From Myxococcales bacterium (GTDB lineage: Bacteria; Myxococcota_A; Polyangia; Polyangiales; Polyangiaceae), in assembly GCA_903642325.1 (NCBI GenBank), contig CAHJWM010000005.1, forward strand, positions 1 through 64,000: a DNA stretch of 64,000 nt, given 5' to 3'. The notes below the pieces were generated by a model. That model had not been told where the DNA came from. It saw only the letters and a list, made by a program, of their open reading frames with translations, and did not search any database. Numbering within the stretch: position 1 is the stretch's first letter; each line of letters starts with the position of its first letter. The position numbers were made by a program, and so were the translations under genes. Positions 56,501-64,000 of this stretch are shown piece after piece.

Positions 56501-59500
56501 CATGCTGGCCGCGCTCGAGTCATTCGTGGCCGCCGGAGATTGGCAGAAGGCCATCGAAGTTGCCGGCGCCAATCACACCGACGCCGCGCTCGCTCGCACA
56601 ATTTGTGGCCGTCTACTGGAGCTCTCCGTGAGCGCGTGGCGGAACGAGCCAGGGAACGCGCAAGGCCCCGAGGCGAGCGCGGCAGATTGGGCCGTTGCCG
56701 AGCTCGCCGAGCGCTTGGTCGAGGCCGGCATGTACCTAGACGTCGTGGAGCTTCTGTTGAGCTCGTCAGAGTTGCCTTTCGCAAAGCCGCGCCGCCGCGC
56801 CTTACGACGCGACGCAGGCTGCATGTGCTCCGATCGCCTCGAGGACGGCCTGCGCGCGATCGAGCTGTTCCAGGCGTTACTCGCCGAGGACCCTTCGGAC
56901 GAAGTCGCTCGCTCGCTCGTCACCCGCCTTTCGCTCTTGTTGGAAGAACAGGGCCAGCACGGCGCTGTCGTAACGCTCTGGGAACGACAAGCCGACGCGC
57001 GCGCGAGCGCCAATGACCGCTCGGGCGCCGCAGCGCTTTGGGCACGCGCCGGCCAGTTAGCCGAGGAGCGACTCAACGATGAAGCGCGGGCCATCGCTTG
57101 TCACCAGGCAGGGGCGGCGTTGGGCGGCGAAGATTCGCTACAGGCGTTGGCGCGCATCTACCTCGCGCGCCAAGCGTATGAAAACGCCGCCGTGGTGCTC
57201 GAGGAGTTGTGCGCGCAATCGTCACCCGAAGCGCTGGCGGATCGCGCGCTCGAGCTCGCCTCGGCGTACCTTGCCACGGGCGCCTTGAACGAGGCACGCC
57301 GTTGCCTGGAGCGGGCGGTTCTAGTCGCGGTCGAGGCATCAGCGCTACGCGCTCGCTTGGCGATGCTGTATCGACAGGCCAAGGACTATGCCGCCCTTGC
57401 TGCGCTCTTGGCGGAGGACGCAGAGCGGGCGACGGACCGCAGGACGGCGCTCGCGCTGCTGCGTGAAGCTGCCGCCTTGCACCTAGACGAACGTGCCGAC
57501 CCAACGTCGGCGATTCCGCTCCTGGCGCGCGCCATCGAGCTCGAGCCCGAAGACCAGAAGCAGCGACTTCTGCTCGCGAGCGCCTTGTATTCAGCTAAAC
57601 GCTACGAAGAGGCGGCCGAGGCCCTGGCTGAACAGCTCGAGCGGTACGGCTCGCGGCGCCCCAAGGACCGCGCGCTCGCGCATTTCATGTTGGCCCGCGT
57701 GTTGCTCGGGGCAGAGCGTGAAGAGCAGGCGATAGAGGAGCTGGACGCCGCCTCGAGGATCGATCCTGCGCATCCAGGCATCATGCAATTGCTCGCCCGC
57801 GTGGCGCTGGAGCACGGTCAGCTGGATCGCGCGGAGCAGATGTATCGCTCACTGCTCTTGGTGCTGGGCCGCGACAGCTCCGCCGAAGGCCCGAGCCAAG
57901 CGGAGGCCTTGATCGCGCTGAGCTCGATTTCCGCGCAGCGCGGCGACTCCGCGCGTGCAGGAGAATTTTTGGAGTCGGCCTTCGAAGCGGCTCTGCAAAG
58001 CCCCGCGGACGCGCGCGCGTTGGAGAACGCGTTACGCAGCCAACAGCGCTACGACTTGCTGGCGCGGGCGCTCGAGACGCGCCTCGCTGGCGACATGCGA
58101 GCGGGCGATGCGGCTCGAGCTTTGGCGGATTTGGTCCTCCTGCACGCCGAAAGCTTGCGCGATTTGGCGAGTGTGCAAGATGATCTTGCGCTTCGCGCGC
58201 GAAGTCTGGAGTCCGCGCTGGAAGCTACGGTGGAGCCCGAAGACAGTGCCTGGGCTGCGCTCGGGCGTGTCTACGATTGCTTGGGAGATGCGGACCGCGC
58301 TCTCGGGGTGCTCGAGCGCCGTATTGCGACCGAGCCGAGCTCCGGGCCCACGGCGCAAGATGCGGAGCCTTATTACCGACTGGCCGAGGTACGGCTAGCG
58401 GATCCCGCGACTGGTGAGCAAGGCCTCCAGCTGATCGAGCGCGCGCTGGATATCGGTCCCGAATTCGAGCGCGCGCGGGCGATGGTGGCCTCGGCGAGCG
58501 GCCTGAATGCGCCCCGCGTAGGGGCCGTGCTGGAACGTATAGCCCGCGCGATGGGCGACGATCGGGCGCTGTTCGCGGCTCTTGCCAGTCAGGTCGCCGC
58601 GCCCGAGGGGGCATTCGAGAAGATCCGTGAGGCCGTAGCCCTGGCATGGCGTTTGAGCGACGCTGCGCTCGCCCAGCAAATGCTGAACCGCGCGCTGACG
58701 CTCGAAATGTCGGCTAGCGACGCCGCTTGGGTGCGGCTACAGCTCGCGGCGTTGTGCGAGGACGCAGGCCGACACGTACAGGCGCTCGAGTACCGCGCGC
58801 AAGCGGCAGAGCATCTGCCTGCCGCGGAAGCTCGCTCGCTCCGGCTAGCCCTAGCCCAGGAATACGCGCTGAGCCCCGAGCTGGTCGCGCTTGCGGTGAG
58901 CATCTACGAGCAAATGCTGGAGGCCGAGCCCGGCAACCGTGTGATCTGGGAGCCGCTGCTTGCACTGCTGCGTAGCCTGAACGATTCGACGCGAATGGTG
59001 GAGCTCATTTCCCGCGTCAGTCCCTCGCTCGAGGACAGCGCCGAACGCTCCGCCCTACGTGTAGAACAGGTAGATGCCCTCCTGCTCAAGCCGGGTCGAG
59101 TGGGAGAGGTGATCTTATTACTGCAAGACATCCTGGCCGACGATCCTTCGCAACGCGGAGTGGCTCGAAAGCTGTCCGAGTTACTCGAGCGCGAGGGTCG
59201 TTTGGAGGACCTGTCCGCCCTACTTCTGAGCGAAATCGATCGGGCCAAGGACAGCCGGGATGCGCCAACAGTCGCCGCGCTGTCCCTGCGATTGGCCGGC
59301 ATTTGGGAAAGAAAGGGTCGAGCTAAACAAGCGCTCGAGCTATGTCACGCGGCGCTCGAATGGGAGCCGTCGCACTTGGAGCTGCTCGAGACCGCCCTAC
59401 GCGCGGCGGAGGCAACTGGCGAAGCTCTGTCGATCTCGGATGCGCTCGAGGGTCTACTGCCCGTTGCACACGATGCCGCCGCATCCGCGCTTGCTCGCAG

Positions 59501-60974
59501 GCTGGTTGCGCTGCGTGAAGAGCTGGGAGACCCGGCGGGCGCGGAGCGAGCTTTGAGTCTCGGGTTCGAAGCCAATCCGCGTGACTCCTCGCTCCGTGAT
59601 TTACTCGCGCTGCGGTTCAGCGAGCGCCGAGAGTATGATCGCGTTGCCGAGCTCCTGAGCCGTGCCCTGCGCGAGCAGCCCGACGAGCGGCGGCTCGTCG
59701 AGCGGTTAGTGGAAGCTCACCGCGCGGCAGAAAACCCGGAGGCTGCCCTGGGCTTGATCGAGGATCTATTGCGGGCTGAGCCGGAAAACGTCGACCTTCA
59801 ACGCAAGCGCGCAACCGTACTCTGGGACTTGGGTCGCGACGCAGAAGTCGTCGAGGTGCTCGAGCATGCGTACGCCCGCGATCCATCCGTCGTCGGCGAG
59901 CTGAGCGAGGCGCTCGAGCGTGCGATCTTACGCGCCGAGCCCGCGGAGGAAGCGCGACTGACGCTGCGTTTGACCGAGGTCTTCGAACGTTCCGGAGACT
60001 TACCGGTGGCGAGCTCGAGGCTAGCCGTGTTCGTCCACGAGAACCCCGATAACCTCGACGCACAGCGGCGCTTGGCCTGGCTCGAGGCTCGAACCGGCAA
60101 CGTGGAAGCAGCGATAGAGACGCTCGCGCGATTGGTCGATGTCGAGCAAGGCGATGCGCTGATCGAGAGTGCGCTCCGCTACAGCGAAGCCTGCGAGCTC
60201 GGCGGTCGGATTGGCGACGGCCGAGTCGCACTCGAAAGAGCGCTCAACCAAGATCGTCTTCACGTCGAGTTGCGCCGGCGGCTCGAGCGGACATATGAAG
60301 CGCTCGGAGCGCAGCGTCAGCTTGCGGATTTGTTGCACGAGGGGGCGAGCAATGAGCCAGATCCCGTGCTGCGGGTCGCCGCGTTGCTGCGAGTCGCCAC
60401 GCTCTTGCTCGGGCCGGAGGGAGATCCGGCGGCCGCCGTGGCGGTGCTCGAGTCGGCGCGCGAAGATAATCCGGAAAGCGTCGAGGTCGTGTTGCTCTTG
60501 GCGCGCGCGTACGCCCTCGCCCAGTGCTCCGAAGAGGCACTCGCGTTGCTCAATGCGATTGCGGAGGCAAATCGTGGCCGCCGTACGAAGAGCATGGCCG
60601 GCATCTACGACACAATGGCGCAGATCCATATGACCGAGGGCTACCTCACTGACGCGCTGCTGGCGCTTAGTAAGGCTTTCGAGTTCGACCCCAAGAACGG
60701 CGAGCTGGCGATGCGGCTCGGCCAGCTGGCACTCGAGATGGACGAGGACGAGCAAGCCCAGCGCGTCTTTCGTTCGGTGTCGTTGATGAGATCATCGACG
60801 CCCGGAAGTAGTGATGGGGCCCCCGCCGAGGCCAAGGCCGATGCCAACTATTATTTGGCGGTCTTGGCCAGGAAGGCGGGCGACCCACGCAAGGCCAAGG
60901 TGCTCGTGAGCAAGGCGCTCGCGGAGAAATCGGACCACGTGCGCGCGCGCCAGCTGCAGGCGGAGCTCGCGTAG
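50556..60974 (+). CDS. Giant TPR-repeat protein (3472 aa)
   Basis: 3472 aa. The N-terminus MSTIPPTREGHRRPVSALAV has no signal peptide and no membrane span occurs anywhere, so the protein is probably cytoplasmic. Nearly all of it is helical repeats of about 34-40 residues built on patterns such as AIAVWRRAVAEQPRDFVLHECLV, ALATLEVLARRVEPEARALVEL, ALALIERVLFENPSDPDALRLV and AVAVLESAREDNPESVEVVLLLARAYAL, running from residue 30 to the end. The last 100 residues (MAGIYDTMAQIHMTEG, AGDPRKAKVLVSKALAEKSDHVRARQL) form normal TPRs. No enzymatic domain is visible. An AAGG site lies 7 nt before ATG. Possibly a huge scaffold; it lacks the C-terminal domain of the 7-12 kb TPR protein. Confidence 0.93.
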   Translation: MSTIPPTREGHRRPVSALAVKLWELTEALEQGFDSPAAALETLVTALANGERPADAWQHLHAAALRYDKAGDLALAYEHIASEKRIGLLEPEQQAFVHLRAAEFSSAALGDTEGAILHANRAALAVPDHPEAFALLETLLRGAGESLKLAELYVDASDREGNPGRRALFLHEAAELVTGTPGNDDASTALAQRILQLDPGNEDVRSYLVQRLIARGRHKDVVDLLENALGREPAPGAEEATLLREWLVDLCLSELKDPARALVQIEELLRAAPDHAMALKSAEALLEHRAVSLRAAAALSAAYERTGRLDRAVAMLGLELKQVRGPRRIEVQRRLGILRQDVLHDPAGAFELLAPVVAGDPGDDGLRRRFVDLSLDLNQPEQAARLLARAMQTSRVPSVRARVGVDVGHVYLKTGDVKRAQAAFQQVIEAGCDDSAVLESAKQLSDLYAEAGELKQLVVVLEKVVSLEAKREPRQAAARRLARLCDGEGGDPARAIVAWRALLGSPWTDEALKRLEALYSDASDDEGLSDVLFARAERSRDPVEARGLAFRAATVRSAQSRDLEAALNAWQKLADRYGPSREVQERIVPLLEQAQRYAELAAMLEHDAELLHGEDRLATLVRLGHVRVTRLADARGALLALRSALAINPRDPAARSATEKLLLIGDARLEAADVLEPLFRAEELASGLVRVLEVRAELGLDDASKMQALDEASALSESALEDGARALELSGRALAFAVRCAPGQIVERVAVEQRLAQVSGANGRHAELLAFALSQAPLDSPAMLELAKAAGEALAAAGEIQRAVETYRRALAEDSSSHELMQRVDELLTEQGAPEERLALYTQTLERETDAARRRELLHRIALLQRRELGDPTAAIAVWRRAVAEQPRDFVLHECLVEALTEASDLSGAYEELERVLPQLDRERRQVAVMRMAEVASARDDGVRALVHYRELVQASDLSDDVLERIEQLGRDQDDGTTVRAVLERRLAHTADPELRANLLERLGDALAWPPQDPVNAARVWLEGGRLNASLPDRGLRAQRLFARVLEADPDNREAAECLVELGACAGDFNAVRAAFEVLMRMSDERELVSLILSLEARAIETGNASGFVTLVDSVLARGLQPIRNRHVQLAKARALAEDPAQADLSAQIFRALLEGSGAEGLAEVDEFAAFLKRTARTTERLDDHRWLFRFRLEHASDPIGILMDWASAEETLFDDARAAQSLYLRVLERDPEHTDALSELARLQSARGDAHEALATLEVLARRVEPEARALVELRRAQLLIGPLGHPAQALALIERVLFENPSDPDALRLVHQALSVPETRASAAAILEQVAERSEDPAARADVIEALLLVSNDAPELAAARSRWLMQLLETKADVPEEALKLALRGAEAAPAEQQLWAFAEQMARRLDQPALVAEAYARAIERALPAEVADSLGRTMVEFQEEWFDEPERVVRLLERVLTLCPAADWAFGRLKLSFNGAARWPELFALYDRRLAGPVSDAERVELLGEAAMAARDFASEPERAIAYFEQLSALSPGDARVESSLERLYERQGHRRPLIELLAARLSRKKLNADADSMGRISALWLQLNEPLSALNWVEKMLEMKAVGGETVSLLERIVSLPASAEAAGDSAETVRERAALKLEAQYRAEGSTADVVRILEVRAESAPSASRIALLEEAVTLRLDTLGDLPGAFETLLVLTRLEPALGTRRARFAELAARIGSQDRRAETLVSVAEQETEPELRAILLVEAGDLYRVELGDGRRAKDLYRRVLGLAGGAPTTALHAARELSELLRGGDEQAELTQVLERRAELEPDVEQRKIVLGEAAELALEVLADPGRAVQNFQARLTMDAGDATALDGLCRALQRGERWDELISALGRRAVQSADPSAARADRVRIAQLNEQVKGDRAQAIVAWRSVRSHDGRDSESFEALRSLLAAESRFHELAALLGEEVSAETDASRVRSLHTELGQLHRSRTGDMLAALESFVAAGDWQKAIEVAGANHTDAALARTICGRLLELSVSAWRNEPGNAQGPEASAADWAVAELAERLVEAGMYLDVVELLLSSSELPFAKPRRRALRRDAGCMCSDRLEDGLRAIELFQALLAEDPSDEVARSLVTRLSLLLEEQGQHGAVVTLWERQADARASANDRSGAAALWARAGQLAEERLNDEARAIACHQAGAALGGEDSLQALARIYLARQAYENAAVVLEELCAQSSPEALADRALELASAYLATGALNEARRCLERAVLVAVEASALRARLAMLYRQAKDYAALAALLAEDAERATDRRTALALLREAAALHLDERADPTSAIPLLARAIELEPEDQKQRLLLASALYSAKRYEEAAEALAEQLERYGSRRPKDRALAHFMLARVLLGAEREEQAIEELDAASRIDPAHPGIMQLLARVALEHGQLDRAEQMYRSLLLVLGRDSSAEGPSQAEALIALSSISAQRGDSARAGEFLESAFEAALQSPADARALENALRSQQRYDLLARALETRLAGDMRAGDAARALADLVLLHAESLRDLASVQDDLALRARSLESALEATVEPEDSAWAALGRVYDCLGDADRALGVLERRIATEPSSGPTAQDAEPYYRLAEVRLADPATGEQGLQLIERALDIGPEFERARAMVASASGLNAPRVGAVLERIARAMGDDRALFAALASQVAAPEGAFEKIREAVALAWRLSDAALAQQMLNRALTLEMSASDAAWVRLQLAALCEDAGRHVQALEYRAQAAEHLPAAEARSLRLALAQEYALSPELVALAVSIYEQMLEAEPGNRVIWEPLLALLRSLNDSTRMVELISRVSPSLEDSAERSALRVEQVDALLLKPGRVGEVILLLQDILADDPSQRGVARKLSELLEREGRLEDLSALLLSEIDRAKDSRDAPTVAALSLRLAGIWERKGRAKQALELCHAALEWEPSHLELLETALRAAEATGEALSISDALEGLLPVAHDAAASALARRLVALREELGDPAGAERALSLGFEANPRDSSLRDLLALRFSERREYDRVAELLSRALREQPDERRLVERLVEAHRAAENPEAALGLIEDLLRAEPENVDLQRKRATVLWDLGRDAEVVEVLEHAYARDPSVVGELSEALERAILRAEPAEEARLTLRLTEVFERSGDLPVASSRLAVFVHENPDNLDAQRRLAWLEARTGNVEAAIETLARLVDVEQGDALIESALRYSEACELGGRIGDGRVALERALNQDRLHVELRRRLERTYEALGAQRQLADLLHEGASNEPDPVLRVAALLRVATLLLGPEGDPAAAVAVLESAREDNPESVEVVLLLARAYALAQCSEEALALLNAIAEANRGRRTKSMAGIYDTMAQIHMTEGYLTDALLALSKAFEFDPKNGELAMRLGQLALEMDEDEQAQRVFRSVSLMRSSTPGSSDGAPAEAKADANYYLAVLARKAGDPRKAKVLVSKALAEKSDHVRARQLQAELA

Positions 60975-61021
60975 ATCGCGCTTGACCGAAGGTCACGACT
61001 TTGCGTTAAGTTCCGCCCACG

Positions 61022-61297
61022 ATGCAGCGAAAGAAGCGACTCACGAAACGCGAGCAAAAGGCGCTGACGCCCGGCGCGGCCGGCAATCAGCAGCCGGCGC
61101 ATATTCACTGTATCGCGTGTGGGCGTCACCTGGATGCTCAAGAGTTCGCCTCGGTCCCGCCCACGGCCGAATATTTGCTCTGCGAGCATCAATCACGCTT
61201 TCCAGCGTGCTCCGACTGCGAGGTGCCCGCGCAGCGATTGATCGCCGACCATGATCGCACCGGCAAGCCCATCGCGCAGGCGGCCGCTTGGCACTGA
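61022..61297 (+). CDS. Small Cys-rich (zinc-ribbon-like) protein
   Basis: 91 aa, starts 47 bp after the giant TPR gene. MQRKKRLTKREQKALTPG is a basic N-terminus followed by HCIACGRHLD (C-x2-C) and CEHQSRFPACSDC (C-x8-C-x2-C). Two paired Cys sites suggest a treble-clef or zinc ribbon, fitting nucleic-acid or protein binding. The basic leader could bind RNA or DNA. No named family is recognised. It may share the transcript of the TPR gene. Confidence 0.75.
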   Translation: MQRKKRLTKREQKALTPGAAGNQQPAHIHCIACGRHLDAQEFASVPPTAEYLLCEHQSRFPACSDCEVPAQRLIADHDRTGKPIAQAAAWH

Positions 61298-61321
61298 CGT
61301 CTTGAGCGGCGCGCGACCTGC

Positions 61322-62398
61322 TCACTTGCGGGCGACGCGCTCACCACGCTCGCCCTTGGCCCGGTTCCTCTTGAGCTTGGTATCACCGCGGTCGAGCCAG
61401 GCAAGCGCTCCGTGATAAAGCTCTGGCTTCCGATCTAGCGCGAGCTCGTGCCCCATGTCGCCGGGCGTGACAACGCGCGTGTTCACGCCCGCGCGCGCCA
61501 GCCAGTCTTCGACCTGATGCGTATTGTCGATCACGCCGTCGTGCTCGCCAGTGATCAGAAACACTCGACGCACACGTTCTTTAGCGGTCTGCAACGCCTC
61601 GAGGCCAGGGCCCCCCCAATATCGATCGCTGGCGGCCAAGATCAGCCAACGATTGAACACGTGCGGCTCACGCACGCCCACGTTCATGGCCGCGTACGCG
61701 CCCTCGCTGAACCCGATCAACGTGTTTCCGTACAATTGCACGCGGCGTCCGTACTTTTTTCGGAGAACCTGAATGGCTGCCATCGTCGCCGCGTGCGCAG
61801 ATGGCCAATTGTTGTCCCAAGCGCGACCGTCGCCATACGGGGACGGGCCGCTCGGGCACACAAGCCAGCCCAAACGGCGCGCCACCGGTGCCCAGCGTTG
61901 ACAGTCCTTCTCAGGGTGTCCGCCGCGGCCGTGTAAATAGACCAGGATCGGACGCATGCCGTGTCGGCCTGGTCCGCTCGGCTCGAAGTAATAGGCTGGC
62001 GCCACGCCCGGGGGATTGACGACATGCATACCGCCCGGCAGTAGGGTGTCGCTGCGATCGTCGTCGACTTTTACTTTGGGCTCGAGTGCCGGCGGCGACA
62101 CGGCGATTGGACCGGCCTTGCCATCGTCGGGAAGAGTCGCGGGGCTATCGGCTGTATCGGGCGGGCTCTCCTCGCCCACCACCGCTTCCTTGCCGTCGGG
62201 GATGCGCAGCTTCATGCCGATTTTCAAGCGTGTGCGTCGTTGCATGCCGTTCGCTTCGCACAGGGCGGCGATCGTCACATTGTAACGGTCGGCGATTCGG
62301 CCCAGTGTTTGGCCGGCAGACACTACGTGGGTCTCGGCTGCCGCGGGCAAAGCGACCAACAGCCACCCCGCGCAGAGCATTCGACTCAGGAATCGCAT
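61322..62398 (-). CDS. Secreted LysM-alpha/beta hydrolase fusion
   Basis: 358 aa. Signal peptide MRFLSRMLCAGWLLVALPAAAE; LysM domain residues 23-67 (HVVSAGQTLGRIADRYNVTIAALCEANG...IPDG) binds peptidoglycan; a disordered acidic linker (70-115) leads to an alpha/beta hydrolase (148-340) with oxyanion region HGRGG (156-160), nucleophile Ser231 in GFSEG, acid Asp287 (GEHDG) and His317 (GDMGHE). Together these form a complete triad. The architecture suggests a cell-wall-tethered esterase or carboxylesterase; substrate unknown. The tail is very basic (KLKRNRAKGERGERVARK). A lipoprotein gene lies just upstream on the same strand. Confidence 0.88.
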   Translation of the reverse strand: MRFLSRMLCAGWLLVALPAAAETHVVSAGQTLGRIADRYNVTIAALCEANGMQRRTRLKIGMKLRIPDGKEAVVGEESPPDTADSPATLPDDGKAGPIAVSPPALEPKVKVDDDRSDTLLPGGMHVVNPPGVAPAYYFEPSGPGRHGMRPILVYLHGRGGHPEKDCQRWAPVARRLGWLVCPSGPSPYGDGRAWDNNWPSAHAATMAAIQVLRKKYGRRVQLYGNTLIGFSEGAYAAMNVGVREPHVFNRWLILAASDRYWGGPGLEALQTAKERVRRVFLITGEHDGVIDNTHQVEDWLARAGVNTRVVTPGDMGHELALDRKPELYHGALAWLDRGDTKLKRNRAKGERGERVARK

Positions 62399-62471
62399 GA
62401 AGACGGGACTATCACAGGTGACCGGCTAAACAGAAGGAAGTAGCCCGCCGGCTAGCCGGCCGCCCTCGCCA

Positions 62472-62993
62472 TCAGCGCCATAATTCGACCCCGGTGGCGG
62501 ACAGCCGGAGCTCAGCAGCGCTGCCGTCTGCGTTCTTGTTGGGGAACTCGCCGCCTTCGCTCTCCAAGTGAGCGACACGCTCGGGCGGCAGCGTGCTGAC
62601 CGCGAGACTGCCGTGCACCTTCGCGCGAGCCCCAGCCGAGTCCGTAGGGACAAAAAAACCGTAATCCTTGAACGTGACCCGGCAGCCCGGAAGCTTTGGA
62701 TCGTCGCCCTCCGCTAACTCCATCCAACAGCCACGTCGCGTGCAAGCGCGGCGCACGTAGCCTTCGACCGTGATTGCTCGCTCATGGAAGCGCTCCGGCG
62801 TAGCCAACACGTCAGCCAGCGAAAGTGCGGGTTCCAAGCCGAGCGGAGCTCCATACAGTTTCGGAGTAGTGGGCGCGGGCGCGAGCAGAGGAGCGCGTGC
62901 CGGCTGAGGTGTTGGATACACACGCTGCCTTTGGCACCCAGCGAGCGCGCTGAGAAGCACCCCGCAGATCACGCGGAACCAAGCACGAGTCAT
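62472..62993 (-). CDS. Lipoprotein, DUF4920-like
   Basis: 173 aa. MTRAWFRVICGVLLSALAGCQRQ has lipobox LAGC (Cys20). A Pro-rich linker leads to an OB-fold-like domain around LADVLATPERFHERAITVEGYVRRACTRRGCWMELAEGDDP and CRVTFKDYGFFVPTDSAGA, which resembles DUF4920 domains (exported small beta proteins; function unknown). Two Cys pairs (CTRRGCW, and the later C in PGCRV) may bind metal or form a disulfide. Adjacent to the LysM-hydrolase gene. Confidence 0.75.
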   Translation of the reverse strand: MTRAWFRVICGVLLSALAGCQRQRVYPTPQPARAPLLAPAPTTPKLYGAPLGLEPALSLADVLATPERFHERAITVEGYVRRACTRRGCWMELAEGDDPKLPGCRVTFKDYGFFVPTDSAGARAKVHGSLAVSTLPPERVAHLESEGGEFPNKNADGSAAELRLSATGVELWR

Positions 62994-63011
62994 GATGGCT
63001 GCGTCGAACCG

Positions 63012-64000
63012 CTACTGATGGCTGGGCAACGAATAGCGAACCCCAAAAAAACCGGACGTATAACTGTCCACTGCGCCGCCGGCGATGGTCCTGGGTCCGG
63101 TCGATTTTAGCCCGTCGGGGATGGGATTGAAATCAAAGGCGTAGCGCGTGACATCGAGGCCGAAGATCACATCCACGCTAGACATGAGGCTATAGCCGGC
63201 GAAGATCCCGGCTTCGAGGTTCTGCGTTTTCACGTGACCGGGAAACCAATACCGCTCGAGCCCGCCCGTGTCGTTTACGAAGCGCGTGCCCACGTGCAAT
63301 CCAACGCTGAACGCATCCAGGCGGAACCGGCCCTCCGCGCTCACGCGCAAAAACTTGTAATGCACGTCCGGTACGGTTGGCGCCAACTCGTCGCCCAACA
63401 AATTGAACACCTGCTGGCCGTACCCGGCAACGATGCCAATCTCGTGCACGCTCACGGGGATGCGCGCCTTGAGCCCAACGAAGAATTGGTTCGCCTGGGT
63501 CGTGAGCCGGTGCTCGCTCAGCTTCATCGTGGTCGCGTCCAGTGTATTGAACACCGACCTCGTGCCGAAATTGCGTTCGTACGACGCGGTAATACCAAAG
63601 TTGCTGATCAGCGCCCGCGAGCCGAATGCCAGCGGGTAAACCGTCCCGCCAACGAACAGGGCGGGGCCGAGTCCCAACTTGTAGGTTTGCGGCTCGGGAT
63701 AGCCGCGGCCCGGAAACAGCTGAGCGGGGGTGTCGTGGTACTCGAAGTTGCGGTGTACGGCACGTAGACCGGCGTCGAGCTCGAGTGGGGTGTGCCCGTC
63801 GGGATAAGGCGGGGCGTCCGACGACGTTACCGCCGCGGGCCCGTCACCGGGCGGCGCCGGGGTGGGGCTTTCTTCTTGCTCCGTGGCAGGGGTGGCAGCG
63901 GAAGGTGTATCCGCTATCGGCGCAGCCGCGCCAGGCTTGGTCTGCGCGATTGCATCCGCGAGGCTCAGGCCCGCGGTGTCTTCGACATTCTTGTTTAATT
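63012..64000 (-). CDS. Outer-membrane beta-barrel protein (5' end outside window)
   Basis: The minus frame stays open through 64000, so the start lies beyond the window; at least 329 aa are present. An N-terminal part with ENVEDTAGLSLADAI-type residues and a Pro/Ala-rich linker precedes a barrel-like region (from about LDAGLRAVHRNFEYHD): alternating strands such as FNTLDATTMKLSEHRL, GLKARIPVSVHEIGIVAGYG, RVSAEGRFRLDAFSVGLHVG, LDVTRYAFDFNPIP, and a C-terminal FFGVRYSLPSHQ. Alternating hydrophobic/polar residues in strands with short turns are typical of outer-membrane proteins. No porin family can be named. Confidence 0.75.
   Translation of the reverse strand, partial: LNKNVEDTAGLSLADAIAQTKPGAAAPIADTPSAATPATEQEESPTPAPPGDGPAAVTSSDAPPYPDGHTPLELDAGLRAVHRNFEYHDTPAQLFPGRGYPEPQTYKLGLGPALFVGGTVYPLAFGSRALISNFGITASYERNFGTRSVFNTLDATTMKLSEHRLTTQANQFFVGLKARIPVSVHEIGIVAGYGQQVFNLLGDELAPTVPDVHYKFLRVSAEGRFRLDAFSVGLHVGTRFVNDTGGLERYWFPGHVKTQNLEAGIFAGYSLMSSVDVIFGLDVTRYAFDFNPIPDGLKSTGPRTIAGGAVDSYTSGFFGVRYSLPSHQ

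Overview
The window comes from a high-GC, delta-proteobacterium-like genome, most likely a myxobacterium of the Polyangia/Sorangiineae side. Reasons: very long tetratricopeptide (TPR) proteins, many Gly/Ala/Pro-rich lipoproteins, a fibro-slime/Cys-rich-repeat protein, a matrixin with a MYXO-CTERM-like tail, a Pro-rich protein with an acidic DWDDEDE box, PilT, and ATGA-coupled genes throughout. Most of the window is ordinary chromosomal housekeeping; no phage, intact IS element or CRISPR array was seen.

Layout. 1-6.9 kb (mostly minus): a truncated Pro-rich protein, a large membrane-anchored NAGPA-like protein behind a sigma-54-like promoter, a small lipoprotein, and the coupled carA-rimO pair. 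7.0-15.6 kb: a 1784-aa TPR protein, a CvfB/YitL-like RNA-binding protein, tRNA-Leu(CAG) and two unknown minus-strand genes. 15.9-23.6 kb: dinB; a Gly-rich lipoprotein with an elaborate control region (sigma-54-type promoter plus three perfect palindromes); then a run of co-directional genes: histidine phosphatase, XPB-like helicase, Bax1/DUF790 nuclease, an aldolase-fold protein lacking the Schiff-base lysine, and a DTW-family tRNA-modifying enzyme. 23.8-28.1 kb: tRNA-Phe, PilT-type ATPase, bioB, and a two-gene matrixin module. 28.4-34.5 kb: glnD, a TPR lipoprotein, parAB and a small acidic protein with a perfect terminator. 34.6-40.7 kb: the protein quality-control cluster tig-clpP-clpX-lon. 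40.9-47 kb: small lipoprotein/membrane genes, a YkgJ-type protein, then an accessory-looking block between tRNA-Val and tRNA-Asp with the fibro-slime protein, a cytochrome c lipoprotein and a decayed sugar-nucleotide epimerase/decarboxylase. 47-64 kb: a YgiQ-type radical SAM protein, an SDR, a 3472-aa TPR protein, a small Cys-rich protein, a LysM-hydrolase, a lipoprotein and a truncated outer-membrane barrel protein.

Functional themes: proteostasis (tig/clpPX/lon), chromosome segregation (parAB), DNA repair (dinB, XPB-Bax1), nitrogen and pyrimidine control (glnD, carA), tRNA/ribosome modification (rimO, DTW protein), and a rich secreted or lipid-anchored proteome. The most unusual observations are the sigma-54/palindrome control region at 17.38-17.51 kb, the XPB-Bax1 operon, the lysine-less aldolase, the frameshifted epimerase remnant beside tRNA-Asp, and a 42-bp exact repeat that in one copy encodes the C-terminal tail of the matrixin.
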